Positions 7,801 through 17,019 of a stretch of 48,444 bases of DNA are shown here, piece after piece. The stretch's first letter is position 1; every line of letters begins with the position of its first letter. Below the pieces are notes generated by a model. It searched no databases and was not told the DNA's origin. It saw nothing but the letters and a program-made list of their open reading frames with translations. This DNA comes from Prochlorococcus sp. AG-424-E18 (GTDB taxonomy: Bacteria > Cyanobacteriota > Cyanobacteriia > PCC-6307 > Cyanobiaceae): the NCBI GenBank assembly GCA_003210155.1, contig QCNC01000011.1, positions 1 through 48,444 of the forward strand. Direction: 5' to 3'. A program made the translations under genes and the position numbers.

Positions 7801-8464
7801 TATCTATATTAAATGGCTCTAATATTGTTAATGCAGAAGCAATATCAGATCCAACAAGCATAGTACCTGTTGTTTCCATTGTTATAGATACCATTAAAGG
7901 TATTTCAATATTTTTACTTTCAAGAATTTCTTTTGATGCTAATAAGGCAGATTTAATTTGCAAAACATCCTGACAAGTTTCAATCAAAAGAAGATCAACT
8001 CCTCCATCTATAAGACCATAAATTTGTTCTTTATATGATTGCTTTAATTCATCAAAATCTATATGTCCTAAAGTGGGTAATTTAGTTGTTGGCCCAATTG
8101 AACCTGCTACAAACCTTGGTTTATCAACTGATGAGTATTTGGCAGCAGCTTTTTTTGCTATAAATGCCGCATTTTTATTTATCTCATAAGCCTTATCCGC
8201 AATATCATATTCATCAAGAACTATAGATGAGGCTCCAAATGTATTAGTTTCTATAACATGACAACCTGCTTCTAAAAATGAATTATGAACCTTCTCAACT
8301 ACCTCTGGCGATGATAAAACAAGGTTTTCATTACATCCCTCTAATTCTTTTCCTCCAAAGTCATCTGTAGTAAGATTTAGGTTCTGAAAAGATGTTCCAG
8401 TACCTCCGTCAAAAATAATTAATGGTTTTTCATCTCTATTTAGATAGGTTCTGAAAGATTCCAT
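4898..8464 (-). CDS. metH: Cobalamin-dependent methionine synthase
   Basis: At 1188 residues it has all four MetH modules. The homocysteine-binding barrel is at about 1-310, with zinc cysteines in GLNCATG (about 226) and GGCCGTTPEH (about 291). The methyltetrahydrofolate (pterin) domain starts near 345 (VGERLNASGS). The cap and B12 domain (about 650-890) has the DVHDIGKN motif near 745, whose His ligates cobalt. The C-terminal S-adenosylmethionine activation domain runs from about 890 to the end (GYPACPKVSD near 1137). It transfers methyl from 5-methyl-THF to homocysteine through B12. It lies 18 bases downstream of ilvE and is likely in the same transcript. No cobalamin riboswitch fits in that gap. 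Confidence 0.97.
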   Translation of the reverse strand: MESFRTYLNRDEKPLIIFDGGTGTSFQNLNLTTDDFGGKELEGCNENLVLSSPEVVEKVHNSFLEAGCHVIETNTFGASSIVLDEYDIADKAYEINKNAAFIAKKAAAKYSSVDKPRFVAGSIGPTTKLPTLGHIDFDELKQSYKEQIYGLIDGGVDLLLIETCQDVLQIKSALLASKEILESKNIEIPLMVSITMETTGTMLVGSDIASALTILEPFNIDILGLNCATGPEQMKEHIKYLSENSPFAISCIPNAGLPENIGGVAHYRLKPIELKMQLMNFIYDFNVQLIGGCCGTTPEHIKYLSSIIDEIIDNERTNNNGKKNTSGFIPSASSIYNSVPYKQDNSILIVGERLNASGSKKVRELLNNDDWDGLVSIAKQQQKENAHVLDVNVDYVGRDGVKDMKEITSRLVTNINLPLMIDSTDADKMESGLKSAGGKCIINSTNYEDGNERFDQVLNLALGYGSGLVVGTIDEDGMARNSEKKYKIVKRAINRTRECGLSDYELFFDPLALPISTGIEEDRLNAKETISAILKIRENFPDIHIILGISNISFGLSPLSRINLNSIFLDECIKAGLDSAIIAPNKILPLSKISGETKKLCLDLIYDKREFEDDICIYDPLVELTKAFQDLSIQDFKKASSENKNLTLEESLKNHIIDGEKIGLEDQLNKALKKYKPLEIINTFLLDGMKVVGDLFGSGQMQLPFVLQSAETMKFAVSILEPYMETVDENISNGKLLIATVKGDVHDIGKNLVDIILTNNGYDVINLGIKQDVSAIIDAQKKHNADCIAMSGLLVKSTAFMKDNLEAFNNENISVPVILGGAALTPKFVNEDCSKIYKGKILYGKDAFTDLKFMNEYMDNKKKGNWSNTEGFINNEGVNINLASSKSNSQAVKKSISIHTETSKLNLKENFIRSKFISEEDPIQAPFLGTKVLNDVDIDLNKLIFYLDTKALFSGQWQIKKGKNQSVDEYNNYLDSYAKPLLDKWLEIVIEKKLISPKAVYGYFRCGRKDNSIFLFDEKSLNKISQFNFPRQNSGNNLCIADFYCDLINDKPIDIFPMQAVTMGDIASEYSQKLFKEDKYSDYLLFHGLTVQLAEALAEYVHALIRIECGFRSEEPDKNREILAQKYRGARYSFGYPACPKVSDSNIQLSLLDAKRINLTMDESEQLHPEQSTTAIISLHSKAKYFSA

Positions 8465-8482
8465 TTTTAGGAAAAAATTAAT

Positions 8483-9397
8483 TTATTTTAGTGAAATTCT
8501 TGTTACCCAATTATCATAGTCTTGAGAACGACCTTCTGTTATTTCTATAAGCTTACTTTTTAATTTATTCATTATTGGTCTTTCAACATTTAATTCAGTT
8601 GATTCAATTTTTTTAACTGGTGTAATTTTTGCTGCTGTACCAGTTAGAAAAACTTCATCCGCTATTAATAATTCTGTTTTATCAACAGGCCTCTCAATTA
8701 CATTAATTCCAAATGATTTTGCTAATTCAATTACACTAGCTCTAGTAATCCCCTCAAGGATATCTTGATCAACACCAGGAGTGATTAAGTCTCCATTCCT
8801 TACAATAAATAAATTCATACCACTAGCCTCGCTTACCTTACCACTTGAATTTAATAGCAGGGCTTCATCAAAACCCGATAAACTAGCTTCTGTTTTGGCT
8901 AACGAACTAGTAATATATGCTCCACTTATTTTTCCTCTTAAGGGGAGAGATCTATCTTCTTGTCTTGTCCAACTACTCATTCTACAAGAAACACCATCTG
9001 GGGATAGATAATCTCCTAGTTCAATACAATAAAGAAAGAAATCTGTTTCAATATTGTGTAACCTTGGAGCTATACCTAAATCGCTTGTATATACAAATGG
9101 TCTTATATAAATAGGTTTTTCTGGCTTGTTTCTTTTTATGACTTCTTCTAAGGCTTTAAAAATATATTCTTCGGAAATTTCAGTTAAGAGTAATTTTGCA
9201 CTTTGAGATAATCTTTTTATATGTTTATCAGTTCTAAACAGAAGGAATTCTTCTTTGTTTGTTGGGTTAGGTATAGCTCGCATTCCTCCAAAAGCAGCAG
9301 TACCGTAATGTAGTGCATGAGTAGCTATTGATATTTTTGCTTCTTTAAATGGAATACATTTACCTTCGAACCAGGCGTATGGAAGAAATTCATGCAT
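8483..9397 (-). CDS. ilvE: Branched-chain amino acid aminotransferase
   Basis: 304 residues, class IV PLP aminotransferase. It carries the last step of Ile, Leu and Val synthesis, exchanging the amino group with glutamate. Visible signatures are the N-terminal AWFEGKCIPFKEAKISIATH and HYGTAAFGGMRA, the PLP lysine in LRGKISGAY (Lys about 156), and the long motif EASGMNLFIVRNGDLITP. Also seen are EGITRASVIELA and DEVFLTGTAAKITPV. The start ATG is the natural one. It heads a two-gene unit with metH and is divergent from cobN across 72 bases, so both promoters must share that gap. Confidence 0.95.
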   Translation of the reverse strand: MHEFLPYAWFEGKCIPFKEAKISIATHALHYGTAAFGGMRAIPNPTNKEEFLLFRTDKHIKRLSQSAKLLLTEISEEYIFKALEEVIKRNKPEKPIYIRPFVYTSDLGIAPRLHNIETDFFLYCIELGDYLSPDGVSCRMSSWTRQEDRSLPLRGKISGAYITSSLAKTEASLSGFDEALLLNSSGKVSEASGMNLFIVRNGDLITPGVDQDILEGITRASVIELAKSFGINVIERPVDKTELLIADEVFLTGTAAKITPVKKIESTELNVERPIMNKLKSKLIEITEGRSQDYDNWVTRISLK

Positions 9398-9469
9398 ATT
9401 TAATTTATTTAATTAAGGTAAACTTGTTTTATCCTACTTAGGTATTCTAAACCTTATTTATATATAAAA

Positions 9470-12400
9470 ATGCACAGGATATTAAATATAGCAGGAAATG
9501 AAAAGAATAAGGATGATTTAATTGAGCAACCGGCTGCAGATTTTATATTTATAACAAGTGTAAAGGCTGATTTAAATATTATATCAAACTTATTGTTAGA
9601 AAAAGAATTTGCTTCATTAAAAAATAATATAAGAGCTATAGAAATTTCTAATATAAATTCCTCAGCTCAAATAGATAATTATTTATTAAAAACAATTAAT
9701 TATGCAAAAGTTGTTGTACTTAGAATTTTTGGAGATAAAGGTACATGGAACTATGGAATAGAACAACTTTTAAATTGGCAAGCAGTTAATAAAAAAAGGA
9801 AGTTAGTAATCCTATCAGGTACCATTGATCAGGAAATTTCCTTATGTGAAATAAGTAGTATAGATAAAAATATTGCATTAAATATTTCTAGATTACTAAG
9901 ATCTGGAGGACTGGATAATTATAGAAAGTTTCTTAATTGTTTAAATTATTTAGTAGTAGATGAAAAATTAATTCCTGATGAGTTTTTGAATATTACTTTT
10001 TATGCAGATCCCTATTTATATGATTGGAAAAATGAAAGTGGCGAAAAGATAGGAATAATATCCTATAAATCACTTTTTTTGGCTAATGAAATTGAAGTAA
10101 ACGAAAAACTTAACTTGCAATTAAGAAAATGCGGATTATCTCCTAAAACATTTTTTATTTCAACACTAAAAGATCATATTATTCAGAAGAAATTAATAAA
10201 AATTTTTAAAAAAGAAGATATTAAACTAATAATTACCACAACTTCATTTTCTTCATCTCAAATCAAAAATAATGAATTAATTGAAAATTCAACAAATATT
10301 TTTACTTCTCTTAAAATTCCAATTTTACAGCTTCTTTCTTCTAATAGATCAAGAAAAAAGTGGTTAAATTCATCTATTGGAATGAATTCATCTGATTTAT
10401 TAATGCAAATAATTATTCCTGAATTTGATGGAAGAATTACTACCTGTCCTTCAGCATTTAAAGAAATAATTTCTAAGAAAAATACACTATATAGTGAAAT
10501 AACTAGTTACAAAGCTGATCAAGTAGGTATTCAATGGATTTCAAAATTTGCAACAAATTATGTGAAACTTCAGAAACTTAATAATTTTGATAAAAGAATT
10601 TGTTTAGTCATAAGTAATTATCCAGTAAAGAACGGAAGAATCGGTAATGGCGTTGGTCTAAATACACCATCTTCAATAATTAATATTCTTAATTGGTTAA
10701 AAGAAGAAGGCTATGACCTTGGATCTTGTAATTATCCTCAAGATTCTTCGGAATTAATGTCAATGCTTATTAAAACTAGAACTAATGATATTGAATCTCA
10801 AAATAATAAACCATTAGATTACTTACCACTTAGTGAATATTTAAAATATTGGAATTATTTAGAAATTGATCCCAAAAATATTATTGTTAGTCGTTGGGGT
10901 AAACCATCTGATGCGATCGATCTAGATAATAAAGGTTTCTCAATAAATGGTATTAGATTTGGAAAAATAACATTATTGATTCAACCTCAACGAGGTTATG
11001 ACGCTTTCACTGATAGAGATATTCATTCTCCCGATCTTCCACCTCCCCATAGATATTTAGCACAATATTTTTGGATTGAAAAAGTTTTTAATGCAAATGC
11101 TATTTGCCATATTGGTAAACATGGGACTGTTGAATGGTTACCTGGTAAATCTATAGGTCTCAGCAATAAATGTTTTCCAAATATTATTTGTCCAGCAATA
11201 CCAAACATATATCCCTTTATCGTAAATGATCCTGGAGAAGGATCCCAAGCTAAAAGAAGAACTTCTGCAACAATTATTGATCATTTAACCCCTCCTTTGG
11301 ATAGATCAGAATTATATGGAAAGTATTCAATATTAGAAAATTATTTAGACGAATATTTTGAAGCAAAATTATTAAATTCTAATCGTATTGAAATAATAGA
11401 AAATTCCATTTTTGAATTAATAAAAAAAGATTTTAGCGAAATTACTTTAAAGAATAAAAATAATCAAATAGAAGAAATTGATTCCTTTCTTTGCAAAATT
11501 AAAGAATCTCAAATTAGGACAGGTTTGCATATTTTTGGTAATAGGCAGAATGAAATTAATGAAATAAATTTATTCTTGTGTATTGCTAGAGTACCAAATG
11601 CGAACCGAATTGGTGTTACTCAATATATAGCAAAACATTTAAAACTAGATTTGAATCCTTGGACAAATCAATATGATCAAATGTTAAGTGAAAAGGATAA
11701 AAAAATATTATTGACTTTTTCCAACAAAAACATTTTAAACTTTAGAATGGCTATTGATTTTTTGGAACAACAAGCAAAGTATTTAATATATTTGTTTTTT
11801 TACAAAAAGAATATCAATATAAAAAATCAAGAAAAATATAAAAATCAAAAAATAATAGACTATTTCTTTAATGAAAAAAAACATAATAAGTATTTTTTAT
11901 TACTAAAAAAAGAGATTCTAATTCCAATCATTAATTCTTCATATAATGAGAAAATATCATTTATTAATTCATTAAATGGAAAATATGTAAAAAGTGGTCC
12001 ATCTGGAGCTCCTACGAGAGGTAAAACTGAAACTTTACCTACGGGTAAAAATTTCTTTTCAGTTGATTCGAGAGGACTACCAACTGAATCAGCATGGCGT
12101 GTTGGTAGTCAGTCTGCTTCACAAATACTTGATTTATACAAACAAGATAATGGAGAAGATTTAAAAAATATAGCAATATCTGTATGGGCAACATCCACAA
12201 TGAGAAATGGTGGTGAAGACATTTGTCAAATACTATATTTATTAGGAGTACAGCCTATTTGGGATGGGACTTCAAGAAGAGTAGTTGATCTAGAAATCAT
12301 TCCTTTATCTGTTCTCGAAAGACCAAGAGTTGATGTTACTTTAAGGATTTCTGGAATGTTTAGAGATGCATTTCCACAGTTAGTTAAATTAACTTCTAAA

Positions 12401-13207
12401 GCAATAAATCTTGTTTCTAATCTTAATGAGGATGATAAATTTAACCCTCTCGCTGGGGCATCAAGGGATGGTGATTCAATTAATCGTATATTTGGTTCAG
12501 CGCCAGGTTCATATGGAGCTGGTCTGCAAGAACTAATTTCAAATTCTAATTGGGAAAATTTTGATGATTTTGGAGAATCTTTTCTTAACTGGAGTAAGTG
12601 GATTTACAGTGATAATCCTGAACCTATAGAGGATAAAAAATCATTAGAAAATGCTCTTAAAAATGTGCAGTTAGTTGTTCATAACCAAGATAATAAGGAA
12701 CATGATATTTTAGATTCTGATGATTATTATCAGTTTCAGGGTGGATTATCTTCAGCAGTTAAAAAATTGAGCGGTAAATTTCCTGAAATGTATCATGGTG
12801 ATTTATCAAAATTTGGATTATCCAAAATTTCAAAATTACAAGATGAAATTAATAAAGTTGTTATATCAAGAATACTTAACCCTAAATGGATAAATGGAAT
12901 GAAGGATAATGGTTATAAAGGAGCTTTTGAATTTTCAGCTACACTAGATTACTTATATGCTTTTGATGCTTCTACTGAAGTAGTCTCAGATTGGTGTTAT
13001 GAGGAAGTTTACAAATCATGGTTATGTGATCCGGATCTTAGGAATTTCCTTTTAGAGAATAATCCATGGGCTTTAAGAGATATTGCACAAAGATTTCTTG
13101 AAATTGTCAATAGAAAAATGTGGAATAATTGTTCATCAGATGTCATTGAAAATTTAAAGAACATAATTATTAATACTGATTCAATAATTGAAAAAAACGA
13201 ATTCTGA
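9470..13207 (+). CDS. cobN: Cobaltochelatase, CobN subunit
   Basis: 1245 residues, the large subunit of the aerobic-type cobaltochelatase that inserts cobalt into hydrogenobyrinic acid diamide with CobS/CobT-type or ChlI/ChlD-type ATPase subunits. CobN and magnesium chelatase ChlH belong to one family. Motifs include FDGRITTCPSAFKE, YPVKNGRIGNGVGLNTPSS, PQRGYDAFTDRDIHSPDLPP followed by HRYLAQYFWI, and ICHIGKHGTVEWLPGKS. Downstream are GDSINRIFGSAPGSYGAGLQ and, near the C-terminus, FEFSATLDYLYAFDASTEVV. The stretch at about 760-835 is Lys/Asn-rich and looks poorly conserved. It sits head to head with ilvE-metH, linking B12 synthesis to its main user. Its stop is one base from the convergent PHP gene. 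Confidence 0.95.
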   Translation: MHRILNIAGNEKNKDDLIEQPAADFIFITSVKADLNIISNLLLEKEFASLKNNIRAIEISNINSSAQIDNYLLKTINYAKVVVLRIFGDKGTWNYGIEQLLNWQAVNKKRKLVILSGTIDQEISLCEISSIDKNIALNISRLLRSGGLDNYRKFLNCLNYLVVDEKLIPDEFLNITFYADPYLYDWKNESGEKIGIISYKSLFLANEIEVNEKLNLQLRKCGLSPKTFFISTLKDHIIQKKLIKIFKKEDIKLIITTTSFSSSQIKNNELIENSTNIFTSLKIPILQLLSSNRSRKKWLNSSIGMNSSDLLMQIIIPEFDGRITTCPSAFKEIISKKNTLYSEITSYKADQVGIQWISKFATNYVKLQKLNNFDKRICLVISNYPVKNGRIGNGVGLNTPSSIINILNWLKEEGYDLGSCNYPQDSSELMSMLIKTRTNDIESQNNKPLDYLPLSEYLKYWNYLEIDPKNIIVSRWGKPSDAIDLDNKGFSINGIRFGKITLLIQPQRGYDAFTDRDIHSPDLPPPHRYLAQYFWIEKVFNANAICHIGKHGTVEWLPGKSIGLSNKCFPNIICPAIPNIYPFIVNDPGEGSQAKRRTSATIIDHLTPPLDRSELYGKYSILENYLDEYFEAKLLNSNRIEIIENSIFELIKKDFSEITLKNKNNQIEEIDSFLCKIKESQIRTGLHIFGNRQNEINEINLFLCIARVPNANRIGVTQYIAKHLKLDLNPWTNQYDQMLSEKDKKILLTFSNKNILNFRMAIDFLEQQAKYLIYLFFYKKNINIKNQEKYKNQKIIDYFFNEKKHNKYFLLLKKEILIPIINSSYNEKISFINSLNGKYVKSGPSGAPTRGKTETLPTGKNFFSVDSRGLPTESAWRVGSQSASQILDLYKQDNGEDLKNIAISVWATSTMRNGGEDICQILYLLGVQPIWDGTSRRVVDLEIIPLSVLERPRVDVTLRISGMFRDAFPQLVKLTSKAINLVSNLNEDDKFNPLAGASRDGDSINRIFGSAPGSYGAGLQELISNSNWENFDDFGESFLNWSKWIYSDNPEPIEDKKSLENALKNVQLVVHNQDNKEHDILDSDDYYQFQGGLSSAVKKLSGKFPEMYHGDLSKFGLSKISKLQDEINKVVISRILNPKWINGMKDNGYKGAFEFSATLDYLYAFDASTEVVSDWCYEEVYKSWLCDPDLRNFLLENNPWALRDIAQRFLEIVNRKMWNNCSSDVIENLKNIIINTDSIIEKNEF

Positions 13208-13208
13208 A

Positions 13209-13856
13209 TTATCTACCTAATAGCGAAAGTCCATGACTATCTGTTCCGCATGTTTTTAGCATTGAATATTTATCTGCTAATTTATCTATTTCTGAACATA
13301 CAAATAAACTAGGATTCCATACTTCATTAAGTTCATAATCGTACCAAACCTCTATTCCATCAATACCTTTTATTTTGGCCTCTGGAATTAATTTATAAAA
13401 GGGAATTCTGTATCTCGCTGGATGTGCAAGAAATGATAAACCACCAGCTAAATTTATTGCTTTTATAACTGATTTAATATTTAAATCATTACCTATTGGA
13501 GACTCTCCAAGGATGTAGGGATTTAGGTATTTACTTTTTATATCTATTCCCAATCCAATTACATGTACTAAACATCCTAAAATTAAACAATTAATTTCTA
13601 TTCCCGAAATTAATGTAAAAGAATCTTTAGGATAATTTTTGAGTATATTATTTTTTTTTATATATTCATGAGCCTTAACTGTATGATGATCGGTTATTGA
13701 TAAAAATTTCAAGTTATTTTTATAAGCTTGTTCTAAAAGTTCATATGGTTCTAAACTTCCATCACTAAATTTTGTATGACAGTGAAAATTAATATTATTA
13801 GGACAACTATTTTTATTAATATTGGAAGTTAATTTTACTAAGTCTTCCCTATTCAT
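13209..13856 (-). CDS. PHP-domain metal-dependent phosphoesterase
   Basis: 215 residues. PHP metal-binding motifs are seen: NFHCHTKFSDG (His about 25 and 27, Asp about 32), SITDHHTV (about 57-64), SGIEINC, LAHPARY (about 141) and the final GTDSHGLSLLGR. This is the family of YciV/RNase AM-like and histidinol-phosphate-phosphatase-like enzymes. The exact substrate cannot be told from the sequence; a 5'-nucleotidase or oligoribonuclease role is possible. The start overlaps the end of hemJ by 8 bases, so the two are translationally coupled. The protein is shorter than many PHP phosphoesterases (around 270-300 aa) but ends in a normal-looking motif. Confidence 0.88.
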   Translation of the reverse strand: MNREDLVKLTSNINKNSCPNNINFHCHTKFSDGSLEPYELLEQAYKNNLKFLSITDHHTVKAHEYIKKNNILKNYPKDSFTLISGIEINCLILGCLVHVIGLGIDIKSKYLNPYILGESPIGNDLNIKSVIKAINLAGGLSFLAHPARYRIPFYKLIPEAKIKGIDGIEVWYDYELNEVWNPSLFVCSEIDKLADKYSMLKTCGTDSHGLSLLGR

Positions 13857-14415
13857 TACTTAATGAATTCTCATTTTTCTTTCTAATCTTTGCATATAAT
13901 TGTATTGAAGCCAACATGAAAATAATTAGTCCAACTACGCTCCATGTAGCAACACTAGTTGGAAAATTATTTTTAAAAATAACTAAAAGTATAATTATAA
14001 ATAATAATAAAGTAGGCAATTCATTTAATAATCTAAGGTTTTTTGCTGAGATGGTTGAAGTACCATTATGTAATGAATACATTATTTTATAACAATAAGA
14101 ATGATAAATTACTAATCCCAAAACAAAAGAAATTTTAATTTGCAACCACTTCTCACTTAACCAACTTGGTTGCATAATAACCATGCAAATAGCCATACTT
14201 AAAGCTAATATCATCCCAGGTGTTGTGATTATATTCGCCAGCCTTTTTTCCATCAAGGTGTATTGTTTATTAAAGGCAATTTTTAATTCATTATCCATAT
14301 TTTTGGATTCTTCATGATATATAAAAAGTCTTACTAAATAAAAAAGTCCCGCAAACCAAACGATTACACCAATAATGTGAAGTGATTTAAACCAGAGATA
14401 TGCTTCAGCTGCCAA
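13849..14415 (-). CDS. hemJ: Protoporphyrinogen IX oxidase HemJ
   Basis: 188-residue integral membrane protein with about four transmembrane helices, of the HemJ (UPF0093) family. HemJ oxidises protoporphyrinogen IX to protoporphyrin IX, the branch-point precursor of haem and chlorophyll, in most cyanobacteria. Signatures are YLWFKSLHIIGVIVWFAGLF (with His about 13), RLFIYHEE, ANIITTPGMILAL, KISFVLGLVIYHSYCY and LRLLNELPTLLLF. The charged tail (KIRKKNE) is cytoplasmic. It lies upstream of and overlaps the PHP gene, and follows uvrC after 88 bases. Confidence 0.93.
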   Translation of the reverse strand: MAAEAYLWFKSLHIIGVIVWFAGLFYLVRLFIYHEESKNMDNELKIAFNKQYTLMEKRLANIITTPGMILALSMAICMVIMQPSWLSEKWLQIKISFVLGLVIYHSYCYKIMYSLHNGTSTISAKNLRLLNELPTLLLFIIILLVIFKNNFPTSVATWSVVGLIIFMLASIQLYAKIRKKNENSLSNE

Positions 14416-14503
14416 ATTACTAGATTAATTTAAAAATATATATTTTTAATATAGTTATATTTAACAATATCAAGAAATCTATTTTTCAAAAATTAATTAA
14501 TAT

Positions 14504-16462
14504 TTATAACTCGTTAAAATATTCATATATATCATTTACTGAATTTTTTCCAAGTCCTTTAACTTTTGATAAATCCTCTTTACTAGCTATTCTTATCGCG
14601 TCTATTGATTTAAAATGCTCAAGCAATTCTCTTATTCTTGATGGTCCTAATCCACTGATTTGGGACAATTGAGATCTATTCATTCTTTTAGATCTTTTGT
14701 CTCTATGAAAAGATAATGCAAATCTATGTGCTTCATCTCTTACCCTTCTTAATAGAAGAACTCCTTTTTGATTTTCATCAGTATCAAGAGACTTAGTAAA
14801 TCCTGGAATAAATATTTCTTCATTTTTTTTTGCCAATGAACATATAGTTACTTCTTCCTCAAGATTTAGTTCTTTTAATGCTTTAATAGCTGCATTTAAC
14901 TGTCCTTTTCCTCCATCAATCATTATTAAATCAGGCCAATCTGATAGAAGTTCATTGTCTAATTTACTATTCGTTTTATCATTTAATATTGAAAAATCCC
15001 CTCCGCTTTTTTTAAATCTTGACCATTTTTTAAATCTTCTATGTATTACTTCATATATCGAAGCAAAATCATCACTATGTCCTACAAAAACATTTGGATC
15101 TTTAATTTTATATTTCCTATAATCCTGTTTAGAAGGAATCCCATCAATAAAAACGACTTGTGATGCTACAGGGTCACTACCTTGAATATGGCTTATATCA
15201 TAACCTTCAATTCTTTTAGGTTGTTCGCTTAATTCAAGTATTTGGGCAAGATCCTCAATTGATGATTCATTATCTTGTATCCCATTTAATATTCTATCTA
15301 ATTCTAATTTCGCATTTTTTAAAACCATTTCTACAGTTTCATGTTTTTTATTTCTTTTTGGGATTAAGATTTTTACTTTCTTTTTTCTTAGCTCCGTTAA
15401 CCAATCCTCTATGGTTGTTTGTTTTGGAAGGTTATATTGAATAAGAATTTCGGATGGTATTTCTACAGGTTCAACATTCATATAATGCTCTTCTAATATC
15501 TTTTTTAAAATAAGATTTTCATCTTCATTATTTAATTTTTGACTATAGCCAATTCTCCCAATAAGCTTACCAGATCTCATTTGGAAAATTTGTATACTAG
15601 CTACATTTTTTTCTGAAACTATTCCAAAGATATCTCTATTAATTGAAGAATCTGGTATTGATATTTTTTGTGATTCAGTTAATAATTTTAAACCTGAAAT
15701 TTGGTCCCTTATTTTTGCTGCATTCTCATAATCTAAATCATTAGAAAATTGCAGCATTTTTTTTTGTAAAAATATTTCTAAGTCATCATTTCTTCCCTGA
15801 AATATCATAGATACTTGTTTCATTATTTTTTTATAATCGTCAGATGATATAACTTCTTGGCAAACACCTGGACATCTTCCTATTGAATAATTCAAACAAG
15901 TTCTATCTTTATAGACTGGCCTTGGTCGTTGTCTAAGTGGAAATATTTTTTTTATCGTAAATAATGTTCTCCTTAATAATCCGACATCAACATAAGGGCC
16001 ATAATATCTATCTAAATTATTTCTATTTCTTCTTCTTCTTGTAATAAATATTCGAGGATATTTTTCACTCCAAGTTATACAAAGATATGGATATTTTTTA
16101 TCATCCTTTAAAAGAATATTAAAATATGGTTTGTTTGTTTTAATTAAATTTGACTCTAAATTTAATGCTTCATATTCGCTATCTGTGACTATTATTTCTA
16201 TTTCAGTTATTTGACGAACCATCAAAGTTAATCGGGGAGTTAAATCTGAATAATTATTGAAATAACTACTTACTCTACTGCGTAGTTTTTTAGATTTACC
16301 GATATAAAGTAAGTTATTATCAATATCTTTAAAAAGATAACAACCAGATGACTTTGGAATTTCGGATAATCTTGATTTTAATAACTCCTTATTATTAATT
16401 AATTTATATTCAATTTTAAAATTATATTTGTTATTTATTTTTTCAATGGAGGAATTACTCAT
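14504..16462 (-). CDS. uvrC: UvrABC system subunit C (excinuclease)
   Basis: 652 residues. UvrC cuts DNA on both sides of a UvrB-bound lesion in nucleotide excision repair. The GIY-YIG nuclease domain is at about 35-115 (SGCYLFKD then LLYIGKSKKLRSRVSSYFN). A cysteine cluster, CLNYSIGRCPGVCQ, follows at about 190. The UVR domain that contacts UvrB is near 235-270 (DLDYENAAKIRDQI). The RNase H-like 5' nuclease domain follows (GYDISHIQGSDPVASQVVF, DLIMIDGGKGQL). The C-terminus has a helix-hairpin-helix pair (SQISGLGPSRIRELLEHF, KVKGLGKNSVNDIYEY). The flavin reductase-like gene ends 9 bases upstream on the same strand. Confidence 0.96.
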   Translation of the reverse strand: MSNSSIEKINNKYNFKIEYKLINNKELLKSRLSEIPKSSGCYLFKDIDNNLLYIGKSKKLRSRVSSYFNNYSDLTPRLTLMVRQITEIEIIVTDSEYEALNLESNLIKTNKPYFNILLKDDKKYPYLCITWSEKYPRIFITRRRRNRNNLDRYYGPYVDVGLLRRTLFTIKKIFPLRQRPRPVYKDRTCLNYSIGRCPGVCQEVISSDDYKKIMKQVSMIFQGRNDDLEIFLQKKMLQFSNDLDYENAAKIRDQISGLKLLTESQKISIPDSSINRDIFGIVSEKNVASIQIFQMRSGKLIGRIGYSQKLNNEDENLILKKILEEHYMNVEPVEIPSEILIQYNLPKQTTIEDWLTELRKKKVKILIPKRNKKHETVEMVLKNAKLELDRILNGIQDNESSIEDLAQILELSEQPKRIEGYDISHIQGSDPVASQVVFIDGIPSKQDYRKYKIKDPNVFVGHSDDFASIYEVIHRRFKKWSRFKKSGGDFSILNDKTNSKLDNELLSDWPDLIMIDGGKGQLNAAIKALKELNLEEEVTICSLAKKNEEIFIPGFTKSLDTDENQKGVLLLRRVRDEAHRFALSFHRDKRSKRMNRSQLSQISGLGPSRIRELLEHFKSIDAIRIASKEDLSKVKGLGKNSVNDIYEYFNEL

Positions 16463-16471
16463 TTATAGTGA

Positions 16472-16960
16472 TTAACCTCCATAATTCCAGCCAGTTGAAG
16501 ATAAATTTAGTGAGTCAACATCATTATTCAGATAAGCAGATTGAACCTCTCCTACAAAAACGGTATGGTCTCCATGCATAATACTTCCAACAACATTACA
16601 TTCAACACCACCAACACTATCAACTAAAATAGGCAATCCAAGCTCACCTAAATTAAATTCAACAGATTCAAATCTTCCTCCTAATGCTTTTTGAGGTTTA
16701 AAGAAAACTGCTGCTAGATCCTTTTGATCACTTTTGAGCACATTTAATGAGAACTTATTGGTTGACTTTATTATTTCATGACTAGAGCCCTCTGATCTAA
16801 CAGCCATTACAACTAATGGTGGGGTGAAAGAACCTTGAGTCACCCAACTTGCAGTAAATCCATTCACTTCATTTTTATCCTCGTCTCTAACGCCACAAAT
16901 AAATAATCCGTGAGGTATTTTTCTTAATAAGATTTTTTTTGCTTCTAGATTTAATGTCAT
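16472..16960 (-). CDS. Flavin reductase-like, FMN-binding domain protein
   Basis: 162 residues matching the flavin reductase-like split-barrel family that binds FMN: IPHGLFICGVRDE, NGFTASWVTQGSFTPPLVVMA, KFSLNVLKSDQKDLAA and HTVFVGEVQSAYLN. Such modules appear alone or fused to flavodiiron proteins in cyanobacteria. Here it is a stand-alone domain. The electron donor and acceptor cannot be read from the sequence. It is the first gene of a unit with uvrC (9-base gap) and is divergent from coaD (59 bases apart). The link to uvrC need not be functional. Confidence 0.85.
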   Translation of the reverse strand: MTLNLEAKKILLRKIPHGLFICGVRDEDKNEVNGFTASWVTQGSFTPPLVVMAVRSEGSSHEIIKSTNKFSLNVLKSDQKDLAAVFFKPQKALGGRFESVEFNLGELGLPILVDSVGGVECNVVGSIMHGDHTVFVGEVQSAYLNNDVDSLNLSSTGWNYGG

Positions 16961-17019
16961 AATTGATTTAACTAATAATCTTATTTTAACTAAATTTCTT
17001 ATTAGATCATAATAAATTC

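Noticed and set aside
5802..7973. Several open frames on the plus strand inside metH
   Set aside because: They are antisense to a long, well-conserved gene, have no recognisable product and unlikely residue composition. They are shadows of the metH frame.
8465..9469. Cobalamin riboswitch ahead of metH or cobN
   Set aside because: The gap from ilvE to metH is 18 bases and that between ilvE and cobN is 72 bases. No B12-box-like sequence was seen and both are too short for the aptamer.
13208..13208. Terminator between cobN and the PHP gene
   Set aside because: The two stop codons are one base apart and no hairpin spans the junction.
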